From: Lytechinus pictus
Lineage: Eukaryota; Echinodermata; Echinoidea; Temnopleuroida; Toxopneustidae
Length of the DNA: 64,000 bases
Assembly (NCBI RefSeq): GCF_037042905.1
Contig: NC_087259.1
Coordinates: forward strand, 25,632,001-25,696,000
Reading direction: 5' to 3'
The notes beneath the pieces are model-generated. The model had not been told where the DNA came from, did not search any database, and saw only the letters and a list, made by a program, of their open reading frames with translations. Below, one piece after another: positions 26,030 to 38,654 of the stretch (its first letter is position 1; each line of letters opens with the position of its first letter). The position numbers and the translations under genes were made by a program.

Positions 26030-26729
26030 GCATTTAAATGTGTGTACAGTACAGTAAGAACAAATAAAACCACCACACAAGGTCAAAACCAACAACACAA
26101 GATGAGTGCACAAAAAACTGTAGGATAGCTAGAAATGAAAGACAGTTTAAACAATACCAGTCAATTTTGATATAAAACCAAAACAAAGGTATGAAAAATT
26201 GTAGATTGGTAATATTTTTTTTTAAAGAAACCTCATAAATACTGATAATATTTACTGTGATATCCTACGAGTATATGGGACCGACACACCCGCTTGCCGC
26301 CGGCTGATTCAAAATTGATTGCCGGTGTTTTGATTTCTTGTTTTGAATGTTACCATTGTTTTCTACGAATGTATGTGTATCATATATTTGATTTTCATTA
26401 CAAGATGAGGTTGGCCACCTCTCTGGGGTTTCCCCAAATGACCTAGATGTGAGAGCAATATCGCGCAAAGCGTCAGTAGCAACCCGGTAGCAACAAGTTC
26501 GAGTTTCGCGGGGGTATTTAAATTTTAAAGATGAGTGAGCCCTCTCTCGGTCAAGACGCTATACATATGCTAGGGAGCTTGCACCTGCATTCACATACGT
26601 GATCCGTCACTGACCATGGCCATGCCCCCGACATTGCCGGGACCGTGACGAATCTACTGACGGTAAAGTCAAGTGAACGTGAGAGCTAGCCGAAGCAAGC
26701 TCGCGCCGAAATCTCAACTTAAGACCCCG
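26030..26729 (-). promoter_or_regulatory. 5' region of the RAG1-like gene
   Basis: The exon frame stays open on the minus strand up to a TAG near 26127, which also forms a possible acceptor (tttcatttctag). A 5' exon may therefore be spliced on. One candidate is the open frame 26468-26265 (minus), 67 codons ending next to a gtagga donor-like sequence, but nothing independent supports it. GC and CpG content rise around 26450-26730, which suits a promoter. Confidence 0.3.
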
Positions 26730-28396
26730 GAACCAGGGACTCGATTTTAAGGCGCGCGAGAGCGATCGCGCGCTACATGCGCGCCTTAATCAATTTTTGG
26801 TAGCGCGATTTATAGCGCGCCTCGCGATAGCTGACCTGCGCGAAAATGCCTAAAGTCGCCCTCGAAATCACCCAAAATCATGCTTTCGGGGGCGACATAA
26901 AATCTGAATGTCGCCCCCGAAATTATTGCCGAGTGATAACAACTCAACCGCCCACTAGTGCCATATGCTCGAGCTCCGCTTACCATTTAAAAACCATCCA
27001 AAATCCACACTCAAAATCACGAATAAGCCTTAAAAGTAGCGAGTAGCGCAGTTTCAAATTCCGAAGTTGCGTTATTTTTTCTGTACCACGTATTTCCATA
27101 CACATGGTACCAGGTATGGAAAAAAAAATCAACGCAACGGTCGGGAAAGAGTTGCATGTATAGGGGTCCATCATGACTACCACCGTGTGCCATTTCGATT
27201 GCACATGTTTCCCCTACAGATATCACAATTCTGTGATAAAATAATTCGAATTACACAGGAAATAAATCCCAGAATCTAGTAACCTAGCATTGGTGAGTTG
27301 TCATTCGGCTTTGCTTTTCAAAACGGCTTATTAACTTCCAAAATAAGTTATCTAATTTATCAATTATAACTAAAAAATCATTTGTTTTCTTTTTCTAGGG
27401 GATGAGGTATTATATCAGACAATAAATCATCAAACAAAGCTCCATCTTTTTTTACAAGGACGGCGGCAGGCTCACGCATTGGCGCTTTTACTAGCTAGCC
27501 AGTTGGAGCTCTGTCTCTCTGCCAGAGCTCTGGGGGACAATTCGCTCAGTAAAGGCCTCAATGATGGTGATTTTCTGTTTCAGACAGAGTTTACATTTCA
27601 GGAATATTATTCAAAACTGCCAATAAAGTTTGATGATTTCTTCATTGTCATGTATATTTAAGTTCTTAATGAATACATTCTCACCAAATTTAGACTCCCC
27701 CATAGAGAAATTAAATTTTCATGGAGATCTGCGTTTTCAAAGAACTTCAGGAAAAGTTAGGGTATGTGATGGGCCTTTATTACATGTACATGGCTGACTA
27801 GGGTATTGTACTGGAATAAATGGAGTAGAAATTAGATGTTGAATTCATTTATATATCCAAGTCCAACTCACAGTCACACACACACGCACACACCCACACA
27901 CACCCACCCATCCACACACACCCACATCCAAGATTCTAAACATGATAAATAACTTTAAAAATCATACAATATTTAATATTAAACAAAAAGTAATAATTCC
28001 TTAATAAGTGAACTGGTATTCCTCAAAATACAAAAAAGTAGCATTTAAAAAGAGCCCCCGAAATTTGACAAAAAAATTAAAATGGAGCCCCCGAAAAAAA
28101 AAAAAAAAATTGTCAGTGACTTAACTTTTAGCCAAGTCAAAACCTAACTAAAACAGGTTTTACAACACACAATCTAATTACAATACATTGTAAAACAATT
28201 ATAAATACTTCCTTTGGTTGTTGATTGTAATTTTATAGTACATACATTTCCTCCATCCATTTTGTTAATTGGGCAAAAAGCTCCCCTTGTACGTTGAAGA
28301 AGAGCTTTTTGAAGTGCTCCTCTACCGCTCTCCTTAAAAGTTCTAGGAGAGCTTTTTATTGCTCCCCTTATAATTATAAAACCGAGTCCCTGCGGA
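26730..28396. mobile_element. putative 1.7-kb TIR-bounded element
   Basis: The left end ccagggactcgattttaagg (about 26731) is inverted at the right as ccttataattataaaaccgagtccctg (to about 28394). Both subterminal regions carry gcccccgaaa motifs. Inside are CpG-rich palindromes (gcgcgcgagagcgatcgcgcgc at 26751), a (ca)n tract at 27876-27930 and no long frame. I read it as a non-autonomous DNA transposon; the ends are imperfect. Confidence 0.4.
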
Positions 28397-30245
28397 ACAC
28401 TCACCATACATACGCAAATCTTGACCTGACTCTCTTTTCAAATGCAATATGATATTTACCTTGTCTAAAAACGAAATCTGCGGTACGATTTACAACAATT
28501 AATTATTAAACAATCGTTAGTTGGCAACTTCGACGTGATGCCTCCACTCAACATCCACATATTCTGTTATGAAATACCAGAGCAGCGCATGCGCTCATGC
28601 CAGCTAGCTAGCTAGCGCTAGCTAGCTTGGCCTGGCTTATCTTATTCTATAGCTGGATTTTGCACGTAGAAAACGTACAAGTATAGTATCTAGGATGGGG
28701 GGGGGGGGGGGGGGGTCTCTTTAATATTTCCTAAGACTTTGTACTAAAAATAGATGAAACTTTGCTTGATAACTTTTCCAAATGACTTAATTTGATTGTC
28801 CGGATGGGCTGGATACACAACACGTCCGGACACAAAACAACTTGGTATAGATTTGTGGCAAAAATCCCCGCAAAAATCTTATATCAGAAAACTTTAATTT
28901 GGAGGGGGGGGGGGGGGGAGGCTCATATGTCAAAGGGATAGGGAGGCACATTTTTCAAAGACAGAGAACGCATGTACTAAGCGACCAGGATATAATAAGG
29001 GCACTTTTTCTCTTTTTTATTAAAGGTGACATTGCAACTGATTTGTGCACAACTTTTAAAAATTCAAGAGTTTTCACACTCCCTTTTAATAGGGTGGGAT
29101 GGGGGGGGGGGTAGGGTTAGGAGACTAAAGTATACAGGCCTATGACGAAATAGATGTTTGTCTCTTTTTCTTACAATCTGACTTAAAAGTCCTACTAAAC
29201 TTTTTAATTCATATTCTTTGTCGGGAATACATTCACACTTAATTTTGTTTTTCCCCTACACATAATTTATCCTAGTCGGCCTATACGTTATAGGTTATTC
29301 CTCTTTATTGAATGTGTCTTTTTTTCCCCGTGATTTTTGCAATTGTTATATCATTTCACTGTTGTATGTAGTACAGCGTGTGTCAGCTGGTCTAAAACTT
29401 TTTTTCCTTTTTTTTTTATACAGTTTTTGTGCCGCATATGTGCCGCGGCCGAGACCCCCATTTTCAGCCGAAATTTCCGTTCCAGGGGCGGTATTCTGAA
29501 AAGCTCAATTAGCAGTCAATTAGAGCATTACCAATTTAGAAAGCGATAGAAATTCATATTTCCCCCATTATTTATTTTCTTTAAATCGGGCCTCAAATTT
29601 GTGGTTTCTGGATCCAGTGCACGCCCATCACCCGTGGCCTAGCTATACCCCCGTTTCTTAAAGCCTGCATGAGTAAAGCTTTGGTCAAATTAATTTGAAA
29701 TAACAATTTGAGTATATCTAACATTTCAATGTTGCAAAAGTGTAGTGTGGTCATTAAAACTTTTTGCAACACCGCTGATTCTTTGTGAAAATTTGAAATT
29801 GGGTTTATTTACGTACTAGAGCCCTAGCTCTTGGTATTAAATGATTAAGTTTTAAATTTTAAACGCTTATCTTACATATTTAGTGATTAAATAAGATCAG
29901 AAAGCTACAGATAGTGAATACATCCTGAATGAGCTATATTAATGGGAAGCTGTTTAATTTCAAAGAGGACAAATTTTATTTCAAAATTGTATGCAAATTC
30001 TCAGAATTTATATTTGTTTCATCTTCTTTACATCATAACTGTTTTTTGAATAGGAACATTCACATTTCATGGATTTTCCACTTTTTCTGATTGTTTTATT
30101 ATGATAAATATGATATTTCCATCATCTTTTAGATATCTAGCAATTATTTTCAAATTTCAGATTCTAAAAAAATTATTATATCAACTTTTAATTCCCATAG
30201 AATTGGTTCCTTTTGAAATAAAACCCTAGTCATATGTCTATTTTT

Positions 30246-31190
30246 GCAAGTCCACTTCAATATGAAATTTGATTTGAGTAAAAAGAGCAAAATCAAACAA
30301 GAATGCTGAAAATTTCATCACAAAGCAGATGTCAAATAAGTTTATGACATTTGAAACCTTCACTTATTTTCTACAAAAAAGTTATATGCACAATAAAGTA
30401 ATATGCAAATAAGAGAGCTAATGATGTTACTATTTCTTTATTGGTTTTAATTACAATATTTCACTTTTTGCAGATTTGACAATGACACTCCTCACTCAGA
30501 TTTGACAATAATGACATTCATCAACAGGTTACAACAATGGCAATTCCACATGTTCAGGAAGATTTAAAAATCGACTCAAAACCAATCTTTTAATCAACAA
30601 AACAAGTAAGCTGCTGCAGTGACCAGTTATCTTTCTATTGATTTGTTATATGATTGATATTTCATTACCTCTTTATGTTTTTCACTTATAATTACTAATT
30701 ATGTTATTTTCTTGCTATTTCATTTATTGATTTGTTGTTATTTATGGTTGGCATTAATTACCTCTTAATGTTGTACACTTATAATTTATACTTTGTTTAT
30801 ATTTAAATTTATTATATTGTACTTGTTTTATTTCATTCTGTTTAAACTGTAAAGTGCTTAGAAATTGTATTGTCTTGAGCGCTATATAAAAGCTCCATAT
30901 TATTATTATATCAAACTTTGTTTCACATAGTAATGAGGAACAAATCAAATTCTTTCATACTTCATATATCAAAATACAAAAGAATTAGCGAGTGGGTAAC
31001 GTCATTTGTTACCGATTTGCATACCAATCAGGATGTGCAAAACCGTTTTGTAAAATAAGCAGAATTTCAAAATATGTTTTTAATAAAAACATCACATGCG
31101 ATCTTATTGAAATTCCCAGTGTTATGCTGGGTTTTTCCCCTTCTCTCTTTATTCAAACCAACTTTTTGTTGGGGTGGACTTGTCCTTTAA
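30246..31190. repeat. TIR element, same family as 11461-11997
   Basis: Left end gcaagtccacttcaatatg, right end ggggtggacttgtccttt, with inner match gctgaaaatttcatca on the left. It is longer than the copy at 11461 because AT-rich material (about 30480-30900) lies in the middle, possibly a nested insertion. Confidence 0.6.
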
Positions 31191-31944
31191 TCACAAGCTA
31201 ATTAACATTTTTGAAAAAAACTCATTTAGCGCTAGAACATGTTTTAGTTGGAGTCATGAGTATAACTGTTCCTTACAAATTTATATGCCCCCCCCCTATT
31301 GTTTTGATTTCTGAAAATAATACTCAGCATTGTAAGAGTTGTCTTTTTCACCAATTATTATACATGTGACACATAGGTGACAGTAATTTGTTAAAGCAAC
31401 ACTGATTCAGGAAAAGTTAAAATATTTAAGACACAAAACATTGAAACATTTAGGCATATCTTATCATTTTGACAAATTTTTTAATTAAAATATTCACAAT
31501 ATTTTAAAGGCATGATTTTGTACATTAGATTAACATTGTACTTCATCTTTTAAATTTCATGATACAACATTTTATTGAAAAATAATTGTCTTTCGTCCAT
31601 TAATCGGAACTCTGCACAAAACAATATTAATATTAACATCAGATCCATAATATAGCTTTCATGTTGGATATTGATAAATATAAATATTATTATAGTGGAG
31701 AATGAAACTCTTGAAACGTACTGAAAGTTTAAGGAAAATTGAATAAACAATAAGATATGAGCATTTGAATGTTGAGATCACTAATGTTATAGAAATCCTC
31801 AAATTGGCAATGTGACCAAGATGTGTGCATGTCACACTTTCCATCACTTGTACATATTTTACTTAAATTTCTGCTTTATCACGTCTATCTGTAGATCAGG
31901 TGTTTTTTTTCATGCAAGGACATGTAAACAAATATTATAAATAA

Positions 31945-32190
31945 TAATATAGGATTTGTATAGTGCACGTATCCACCTTGCTAGGTGCTCCTATATTACC
32001 CCAGCTAAGCTAGCCTACCGATTCTGGTACGCAAAGCTTTTTGAGGAATTACTTCCTGCCAGTACCCATTTACCTAACCTGGGTCGAGTGCAGCACAGTG
32101 TGGATAAAAGGAAAACACGCCATGGCTAGGATTTGAACCCATGACCCTCTGTTTGAAAGGCGAGTCAGAACCACTAGACCACAATGCACC
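31945..32190 (-). mobile_element. tRNA-derived SINE (minus strand)
   Basis: On the minus strand: A box TGGTCTAGTGGTTC, B box GGTTCAAATCC, body CACTGTGCTGCACTCGACCC, 3' end agctggggtaatataggag, then an AT-rich tail. Close copy of 10820-11062, with about 25 extra bases near 32010-32040. Confidence 0.85.
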
Positions 32191-32548
32191 CACATGAGGT
32201 TTCACAAAATACATCATAAACATGAGTTTATATTATTAGAATGAGCCCCAAAACAAATGTTTTTGGTATATCTTCAGTGCTAGAACGGGGGAGTTTTTGT
32301 GTGATATCACAAATCTTGGTCCCATTGTCGATATGAGGACCTCAATATAGCATAAATAATCTCAACAATCAAATCCTCTTAACTATCTCATTGTTTTACC
32401 AACTGTTCTCAAACTCTGCCTGATCTTTATTATTATCTGATTTTTCTGTTTTCATCCAAGCTATTCTTCCATGTGTTTCAATTTCCTTCAATACCAATCT
32501 ATTTTGTCAGGCTTCTTACACATCACTATAAATTCAATCAGGCACTTA

Positions 32549-33112
32549 CAGAGGCGGATCCAGGATTCACCAGGGGGGGGGGGGCAATTTAGATAGAAAA
32601 CATGACAAGCAAAAACACCCTTCTTATTATTATCTGATTTTTCTGTTTTCATCCAAGCTATTTTTCCAAGCATTTCAATTCCTTTAATACCAATCTATTT
32701 TGTCAGGCTTTTTACACATCATTAGAAATTCAATCAGGCACTGACAGAGGCTGATCCAGGATTCACCAAGGGGGGGGGGGGGGGGGGGACTTTACATTGA
32801 AAAAATGACAAGCAAAATACCCTTCTTAAAAAGGTGAGCAAGGACTCCCCGCCCCCCATCTGCTTCTGAGCACAGATCAAGAGGATGGATAGTGTTGGAA
32901 CTTGGAAGTAAGGATAGCAAAAGGTATATTTTCTGTGTGAAGACCCTGCCACTTTAACTTTCTTGCCAGCTTTTTCAGGATGGAAATTAAAAGTAAAGGA
33001 TTGATGAGTATTTGTTGGGTTTTTTGCTTGTCAAAAAAATCTTTGAAAAATACAATTACTCAATTTTCTGCCCCCCCCCCCCGACTCATGTAAATCCTAG
33101 GTCCGCCCCTGT
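32549..33112. repeat. G-run TIR element with internal duplication
   Basis: The left end cagaggcggatccaggatt followed by a G run is inverted at the right as a C run followed by aatcctaggtccgcccctg. A second internal copy of the left end (cagaggctgatccaggatt, about 32743) together with the preceding segment repeats the sequence from about 32390, so a tandem duplication occurred here. Confidence 0.6.
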
Positions 33113-33965
33113 CCATCTAAGATCCTTGGTCCATCATTCATATTACAGAGAGCACTTCAGCTCTGCTTACAGTGATCAATGATCATTCATACATTAGTGG
33201 CCCTGTTGCAGAAAGTATTGCAATCAATCACCAACTAAAAAACCCAAATGCAACTTGATTTTTAACAAACTAGAAGCACACATGTGGAATTTGTGTTTGA
33301 TTTCTTTTAGCTGCATGCATTTTAATGCAATTGTTTCTGCAATAGGCCCAATACCCCTCAGGTCAACTGAACAAGTCAGTAGTAACCATTACAATCCTAC
33401 TTTTAATGACATGAAAATAATATCAATAGCATCCGGGAATGATTTAAACAGCAAACCCAGAAATGCAGTAAACTTTATTGTCATATAGATATATATGAAA
33501 CACAAAATCTGTAATGATTTATTGCTGCGAAGAATTGAATGCTATATTGCAAGAAATCTGAAGTTGTAATCACATTTATCTTTTACTACATTCTTCTACT
33601 CTACATACATCAGTAATCATCAACCTTCAAATCATGCCCTTGGACAGGCAAGAAAAGGGCAAGGCGCAAGTATGGAAATTTCTTAGATTTTTTTAAAAAT
33701 TGACTACTGGTATATGGCAAAGATGTTAAATGCATTTTATCCTTTTTACCATCGATTTTATATACTACAATTATTTTTGTGTCGTCATCCAGTATTAGAC
33801 TGAGTTGTACATCAACTGATATTTGGGTATCATTGATGCTAAATTGCCTGTACAGTACCCGTGAGCAATTTAGTTCAAACAATTTAAATAGCTAACTTAA
33901 TAAGTTAGAGGAAGAAGAAACTAACAATGAAAGATAATATACATCTGCTATAACTGTATGCGAGT

Positions 33966-36900
33966 CTATGACTTCTTTTCTTTCTTGAAGAATGATACAA
34001 ATGCAATGAAGTTACCTAAAAAGCAAAAGAAAAAGTTAAATAGCTTGTTAGAATGAGATAATTCAATAGTGTGATTTCCCCATCCAATCACTTTCTTTAT
34101 AAATGAACTCCTCCTTATACAGAAATTGGCACATTTGTAGGTACATGTATGTAGTATGTGATGACTTGACATTTGCTCCTGTGAAAATTGCTCCAAACTT
34201 AATTTTGTCTGAGATGTAGGGTTAGGGTTGCAATAGGGTTTTATGTTAGGTTTAGGGTAGGGTATATAAACCCAGGGTTGAAGATGGTAATTTGATTAGT
34301 GTGTGGGATTTAGAGTGGAGCAATTGTCGTTGGAGCAAATGTCATGGAACCATACTAGGTACATTATAGAGGTCAAAGCAAAGCAAGATTAAACAACTAG
34401 AATAGATATACACATATTTAAATTTCATTGGAAACCCATAAAGATTTTTTTTTAAACAAATAATATAAACAAACTACACATTGAAATATGAACACCACAG
34501 CCATATTGGTCCATTATCTTCTTGGATTCAATCTAACCTCTGATGACTGGTGTAAAGTAGTGGTTTAACTATGGATAGCCAATTGTGACACAAATATCTG
34601 ACATTTCCAGCATTCCATAATTTCAGCACTTTGTTTATATATCATGGCTTAAAAGTTAAGGGAGCATTTCATAATTTTTTTTTGTCCAACAAGTTGTCGG
34701 ATAAGACAACTTTCCTTGATGTTGATTAGCTAAGAAGCACTCTTACTATGGTAACTGTCCGATAAAACTGGACTTGTCGGAAGTTTTGTCCGACAAGTCC
34801 CTTCATGAAACGCACCCCATAATATGGGCCATTGTGTCCAGAAATTTCATCATGGCAGTTTTAACTATCCCCATAATAACAGTATAGTATTTTGACCCAC
34901 TTCTGCATGATCATTCTGCAAGAAAATCCAGATAATTACAAACCTGGAGGAATCAAAACATGGATTCCGGGGAGTGGGTTGGACTTTGATGTGTGAAGTT
35001 CCTTGGTTATTATTATTATTATTATCATCATTCTGAATAGGGAAAGCCTTTCTACTCACCAATACAGAAAAGAGCAAAACCACCAACAGCAAATGGAATA
35101 ATTACAGCATACTTTCTAGCAGGAAATAACTGATGAATTACTTGGTCCTCTTCAACAAATGGCTGTTTCAAGGAAAATAAATGATAAGAATCATGATCAC
35201 CATCACATCTTCCTTTGACTATAAACTAATCACATTTCAGATTTCATCAAGAAGGTTGATGCTGTATCGGTATGTAATAGATATGCCTAATGTAACAGTA
35301 GGCCTAATATCACACATATGGGCATTGATTTTAAATCTTGAAGGTGGGCTGACTAACTTAATACCATGGTGTTATAATTTGAAACATTAATAGTAATACA
35401 CCAACAACAAATTTAAATAAATAGCATACTGATGAAATAATGCTTACTAAAGCAATGATCCAAAATGTATAGTAGACAAACACCATTCCAGCAAAGGACA
35501 ATAGTCCCATTCCAATCGCTTGATCTAGCCACGTTGCCTAATAAAGAAAAAAAAAGATAGAAAAAGCTTGATTCAACTGTGAGACAGTTTTGTGATCAAT
35601 TATTTATTCAATTTAATACCATTTTCTCAAAAAAATTAAAGTGGTTATGTGGATGGGAATCAGACATACTATTTCATATCTCCTTCTAAATTATGAAAAA
35701 TATTATTAGTCATCATGTTCAATTGAACTAGCACATCAGTGATGTGCAGCTCATCCGGCATCTCGCAACGAAATTTAACACAATTTTAATTTCAGCCCAG
35801 TTGACACTGTAGTGAATTATCTTGGTGACATAAATTGAGGATATAGAATTGAAATTGATGAAGAAATGACATAAAAGCATTTTTTGTGATAATTTTCATA
35901 TAAATTACGCTTAAATAATTTCTAGTAAAAATTTCTAAACTCTGTGTAGAACCTTGGTGAACCTCATGCAGCTCTCAGATGGAACAAAATTAATCAGCAA
36001 ATAAGTATTTTTTGTGAGTTTTGAAAATATATGAATAAATTAGCATATTCAATGTGTTTCAAAATTCTGTGTTGAAATTGAAATTGATCAACAAATGAAG
36101 GAGAAAAAATATTTTTTGTGATTTATGAATAAATTTTGCATAAAATTAGCATAAATAATTTTCTACTGAAAATTTCAGAATTCTGTGTAGAAGTTTGGTG
36201 AACCTCATGAAGTTCTACCAGATGGAAGAAAAAAATCAAAATCAGTCAACAATTAAAGAAGAAGCATTTTATGTGAATTTTTAAAAATACGCATAAATTA
36301 GCATATTTAATGAGTTTCAAAATTCTGTTTAGAAGTTTTGAATCCCCCACCTAATGCTATCATATAAAGCAAACAGAATTGAAATGACGAAGAAGAAGCA
36401 TTTTGAAATTCAGTCAACAAAGAGGCATTTTCTGTGATTTATGAATTTTGCATAAATTAGCATAACTAATTTTCTACTCTAAATTTCAAAATTCTGTGTA
36501 AAAGTTTGAGCTTCATTCATTACGTGAATATAAATAATTAGCAGTATTATACTAATTATTTATAATCACGGAATGAATTTTTTTTATTTGTAAAATAATA
36601 ATTTGTATAGATCTATAAATTGTTCTTTAAAACGGCATCGCTAACCGGATGTACGTCATACGTAAGCGGGTCAAGGGACGACCCTATTGTATTTGCGTTG
36701 TGTACATTTGGATCGAGGGATCTACACGACATCGGTCTGGTAAGAAACCTTTATTTTTTCACATTTTAATTGAATATTTTTTTAAACCTTCTTATGCATT
36801 ATGAGGCGTAGTAAGGTGTGGAGAATAATAAAATCACGATCATTTACGTGATTTTTAATTAAAAAGATGGATTTCCTAGGGAAATCCATCTTTGTTTACA

Positions 36901-37407
36901 TGTCTCTCTTATGCATATATGGGAGGGGATTCAAGACTCCAATGATGAAGAAGTATATGTCAATTTTTTTTAAAAACTAAAGTAAAGACATCATCATGGA
37001 GTCCTCAAGACTAAGTCTACAGTACACTTCACTACTTCTAGCCTAATACCCCGTATTTTACCCTTGTGGTCAGTTCCTTAGACCCCCATTTCAGGGCTTC
37101 GTGAGGCACACCCCCATCAAAACACAATTTGAGTGCTCACCCACCCCTGGGCGCTGGGTTCACGCCGCCCCGAGCGATGGCGGGGGAGCTCCCCGCCTCG
37201 AGCGAGTCTCCTACCGGTAGTTGAATGCGACCTGCGAGACAGGAGTAGGCGGTCGAATCTCGAAGTCTCACTCTTACGATACACACACACACTTACTCTT
37301 TCTCTCTTGATCTAAAATTGTAAAGAGGTTAAGTAGAATTCAAATATAAAAGCAAATTTAAGTTGTGTTCCTTACGTCTATGAACATAATTACAGAATAA
37401 TTACCAT
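33966..37407 (-). CDS. dpm2: DPM2, dolichol-phosphate mannosyltransferase subunit 2
   Basis: DPM2 is a small ER membrane protein that stabilises the DPM1-DPM3 enzyme making dolichol-P-mannose, the mannose donor for N-glycans, GPI anchors and O-mannose. Exons (minus): 35537-35448 (ATWLDQAIGMGLL…), 35162-35060 (PFVEEDQVIH…RKYAVIIPFAVG…), 34015-33966 (ends …KKEKKS). Phases agree (0, 1) and the body is 80 residues; human DPM2 is 84. Two hydrophobic segments surround a short loop with the family's D/E-x-x-VIHxxFxxRxYAVxIP signature. The C-terminus is lysine-rich, as expected for an ER resident. Exon 2 starts in phase 0 with no ATG, so exon 1 must supply the start. The best candidate is an ATG at 37407-37405 directly followed by a gtaatt donor. 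That exon is uncertain; the other three are not. Confidence 0.88.
34660..34818. repeat. hairpin MITE in DPM2 intron
   Basis: gggagcatttcataa at the left against ttcatgaaacgcacccc at the right, with inner inverted arms ttgtccaacaagttgtcgga / tccgacaagtcc. Related to the element at 14212. Confidence 0.6.
35640..36510. repeat. degenerate tandem repeat, unit about 120-170 bp, in DPM2 intron 1
   Basis: The phrase aaattctgtgtagaagtttggtgaacctcat, or close variants, recurs at about 35938, 36062, 36178, 36318 and 36488. Between the copies are variants of gcataaattagcata and caacaa…aagaagcatttt. Spacing is uneven and identity moderate, so it is an old array. Non-coding. Confidence 0.7.
36600..36739 (+). 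promoter_or_regulatory. candidate 5' non-coding exon and promoter of the M6PR-like gene
   Basis: A CpG-containing stretch ends in a strong plus-strand donor (gtctg|gtaagaaa) at 36739/36740. The next plus-strand gene begins its coding exon after a strong acceptor at 42123, with the ATG only 11 bases inside, so an upstream leader exon is required. This is the best candidate seen. If right, its transcript overlaps the proposed DPM2 exon 1 head to head. Confidence 0.3.
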
Positions 37408-38508
37408 TCTTTTTGCTTGAGGCTCGAGGTTGAATTGTTGATCGTTATACTATTATGGTAGACCTAACAAGACAAATTAAAAGGAAAATGAGCGGATCGC
37501 AGATGCAGAATATAGAAAAATAATTGTGATTCTTTATGATAATAAAACAAATATAAATATGTTTTTAAAAAAATATCAACATGACACAGGCCTATTGTAA
37601 ATACATCAAAAGTTAATTGAATATGTGATCTGCTTCTCCGAAGGAAAACATTAGTCACATGCACCTGAACTGAGAAACACAGCCTCAATTAGTCAAATGG
37701 TAATTTCCGGGGTAATTTCTGTCTGATATGGTCAAATTTTATTTTGTTTGCTAAAATGGAATATATATGTCTAAGTTTGGGGGTCGTAGTTTCCCTTTAT
37801 AATATGTAAAAAAAAATGGCCAATCAATTTTACCCCGCATTCTCATGATCGTTTTTTTAGAGTTTCAATATGATACCCAGAAAGTCAAAATCATTCATGA
37901 CATTGAATATTTTTTTAGACAAATGAAGAATTGACCGAAATCCCCGCCAAAATGGAGGGAGGGAGCAATAATATTAATGATGACGCTGAGGATGACGATG
38001 ATAATAACAAAAATATCATAATATTAATAATATGCATATAGATATATTTCATATTATTAACCGGATCAGACATCTGAGCAGTGCAACTTTTATACATTAT
38101 TGCCTGCTTAAGACTGCATGGGATCAAATGGCCGGTCAATAAATTTCCAATTGTTTATCCACGGGCCCAATTTATTGCTCGCTCAGGAAAGTCAATGAGA
38201 AAATGCGTGGAAATGCAGCGGGCATTAAACAGAGCTAACATCCGGGTATTCTACGCGTTTTTGTACGCGTCCTTGAACTGCGCAGTGCTATTAATACGTC
38301 ACAATCATGACAATGGTAATCAAGTTGAGACAACGCTGGATACTGCGTCCCTATATAGGCCAGCGACGCGTCATTTCAATTACGTCACAATGGTAAAGTT
38401 CAGAGGCCCAGTGCTCAACATGATAAACTAGCTAGATTCTCATTCTTAAACTTTAAAATATCGAAATTTTAACGATTTTTGCTCTAGATGTCTGATTTGT
38501 TAATAATA

Positions 38509-38654
38509 GCAATATTGACTGGCCTGGGGGCGAAAGGACATATATCGCCCAATCGCCCTCACTAAATTGATATCACCCTCGTCTACGACTTCGGGCGATA
38601 TAAATCTAGTTTGGGCGATATATGTCGTATTGCCCCGAGGCCAGTCAATATTGC
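38509..38654. repeat. palindromic element (agcaatattgactggcct ends)
   Basis: agcaatattgactggcct at 38509 is inverted as aggccagtcaatattgct ending at 38654, with inner arms gacatatatcgccca / tgggcgatatatgtc. About 146 bp, non-coding. Confidence 0.8.

Larger units (their letters stand above)
28397..33965. other. gene-free, repeat-rich stretch
   Basis: No exon was supportable. Contents: G-runs at 28697-28718, 28903-28918 and 29100-29110, a TIR element 30246-31190, a SINE 31945-32190, a duplicated segment (32390-32560 against 32610-32770) and a G-run TIR element 32549-33112. Open frames are short and lack motifs or splice context. The frame 33882-33610 (minus) next to DPM2 is not recognised. Confidence 0.5.

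Noticed and set aside
38081-38431. 116-residue plus-strand frame
   Set aside because: CpG-rich, repeat-like sequence without recognisable motifs, conserved splice sites or neighbouring exons.
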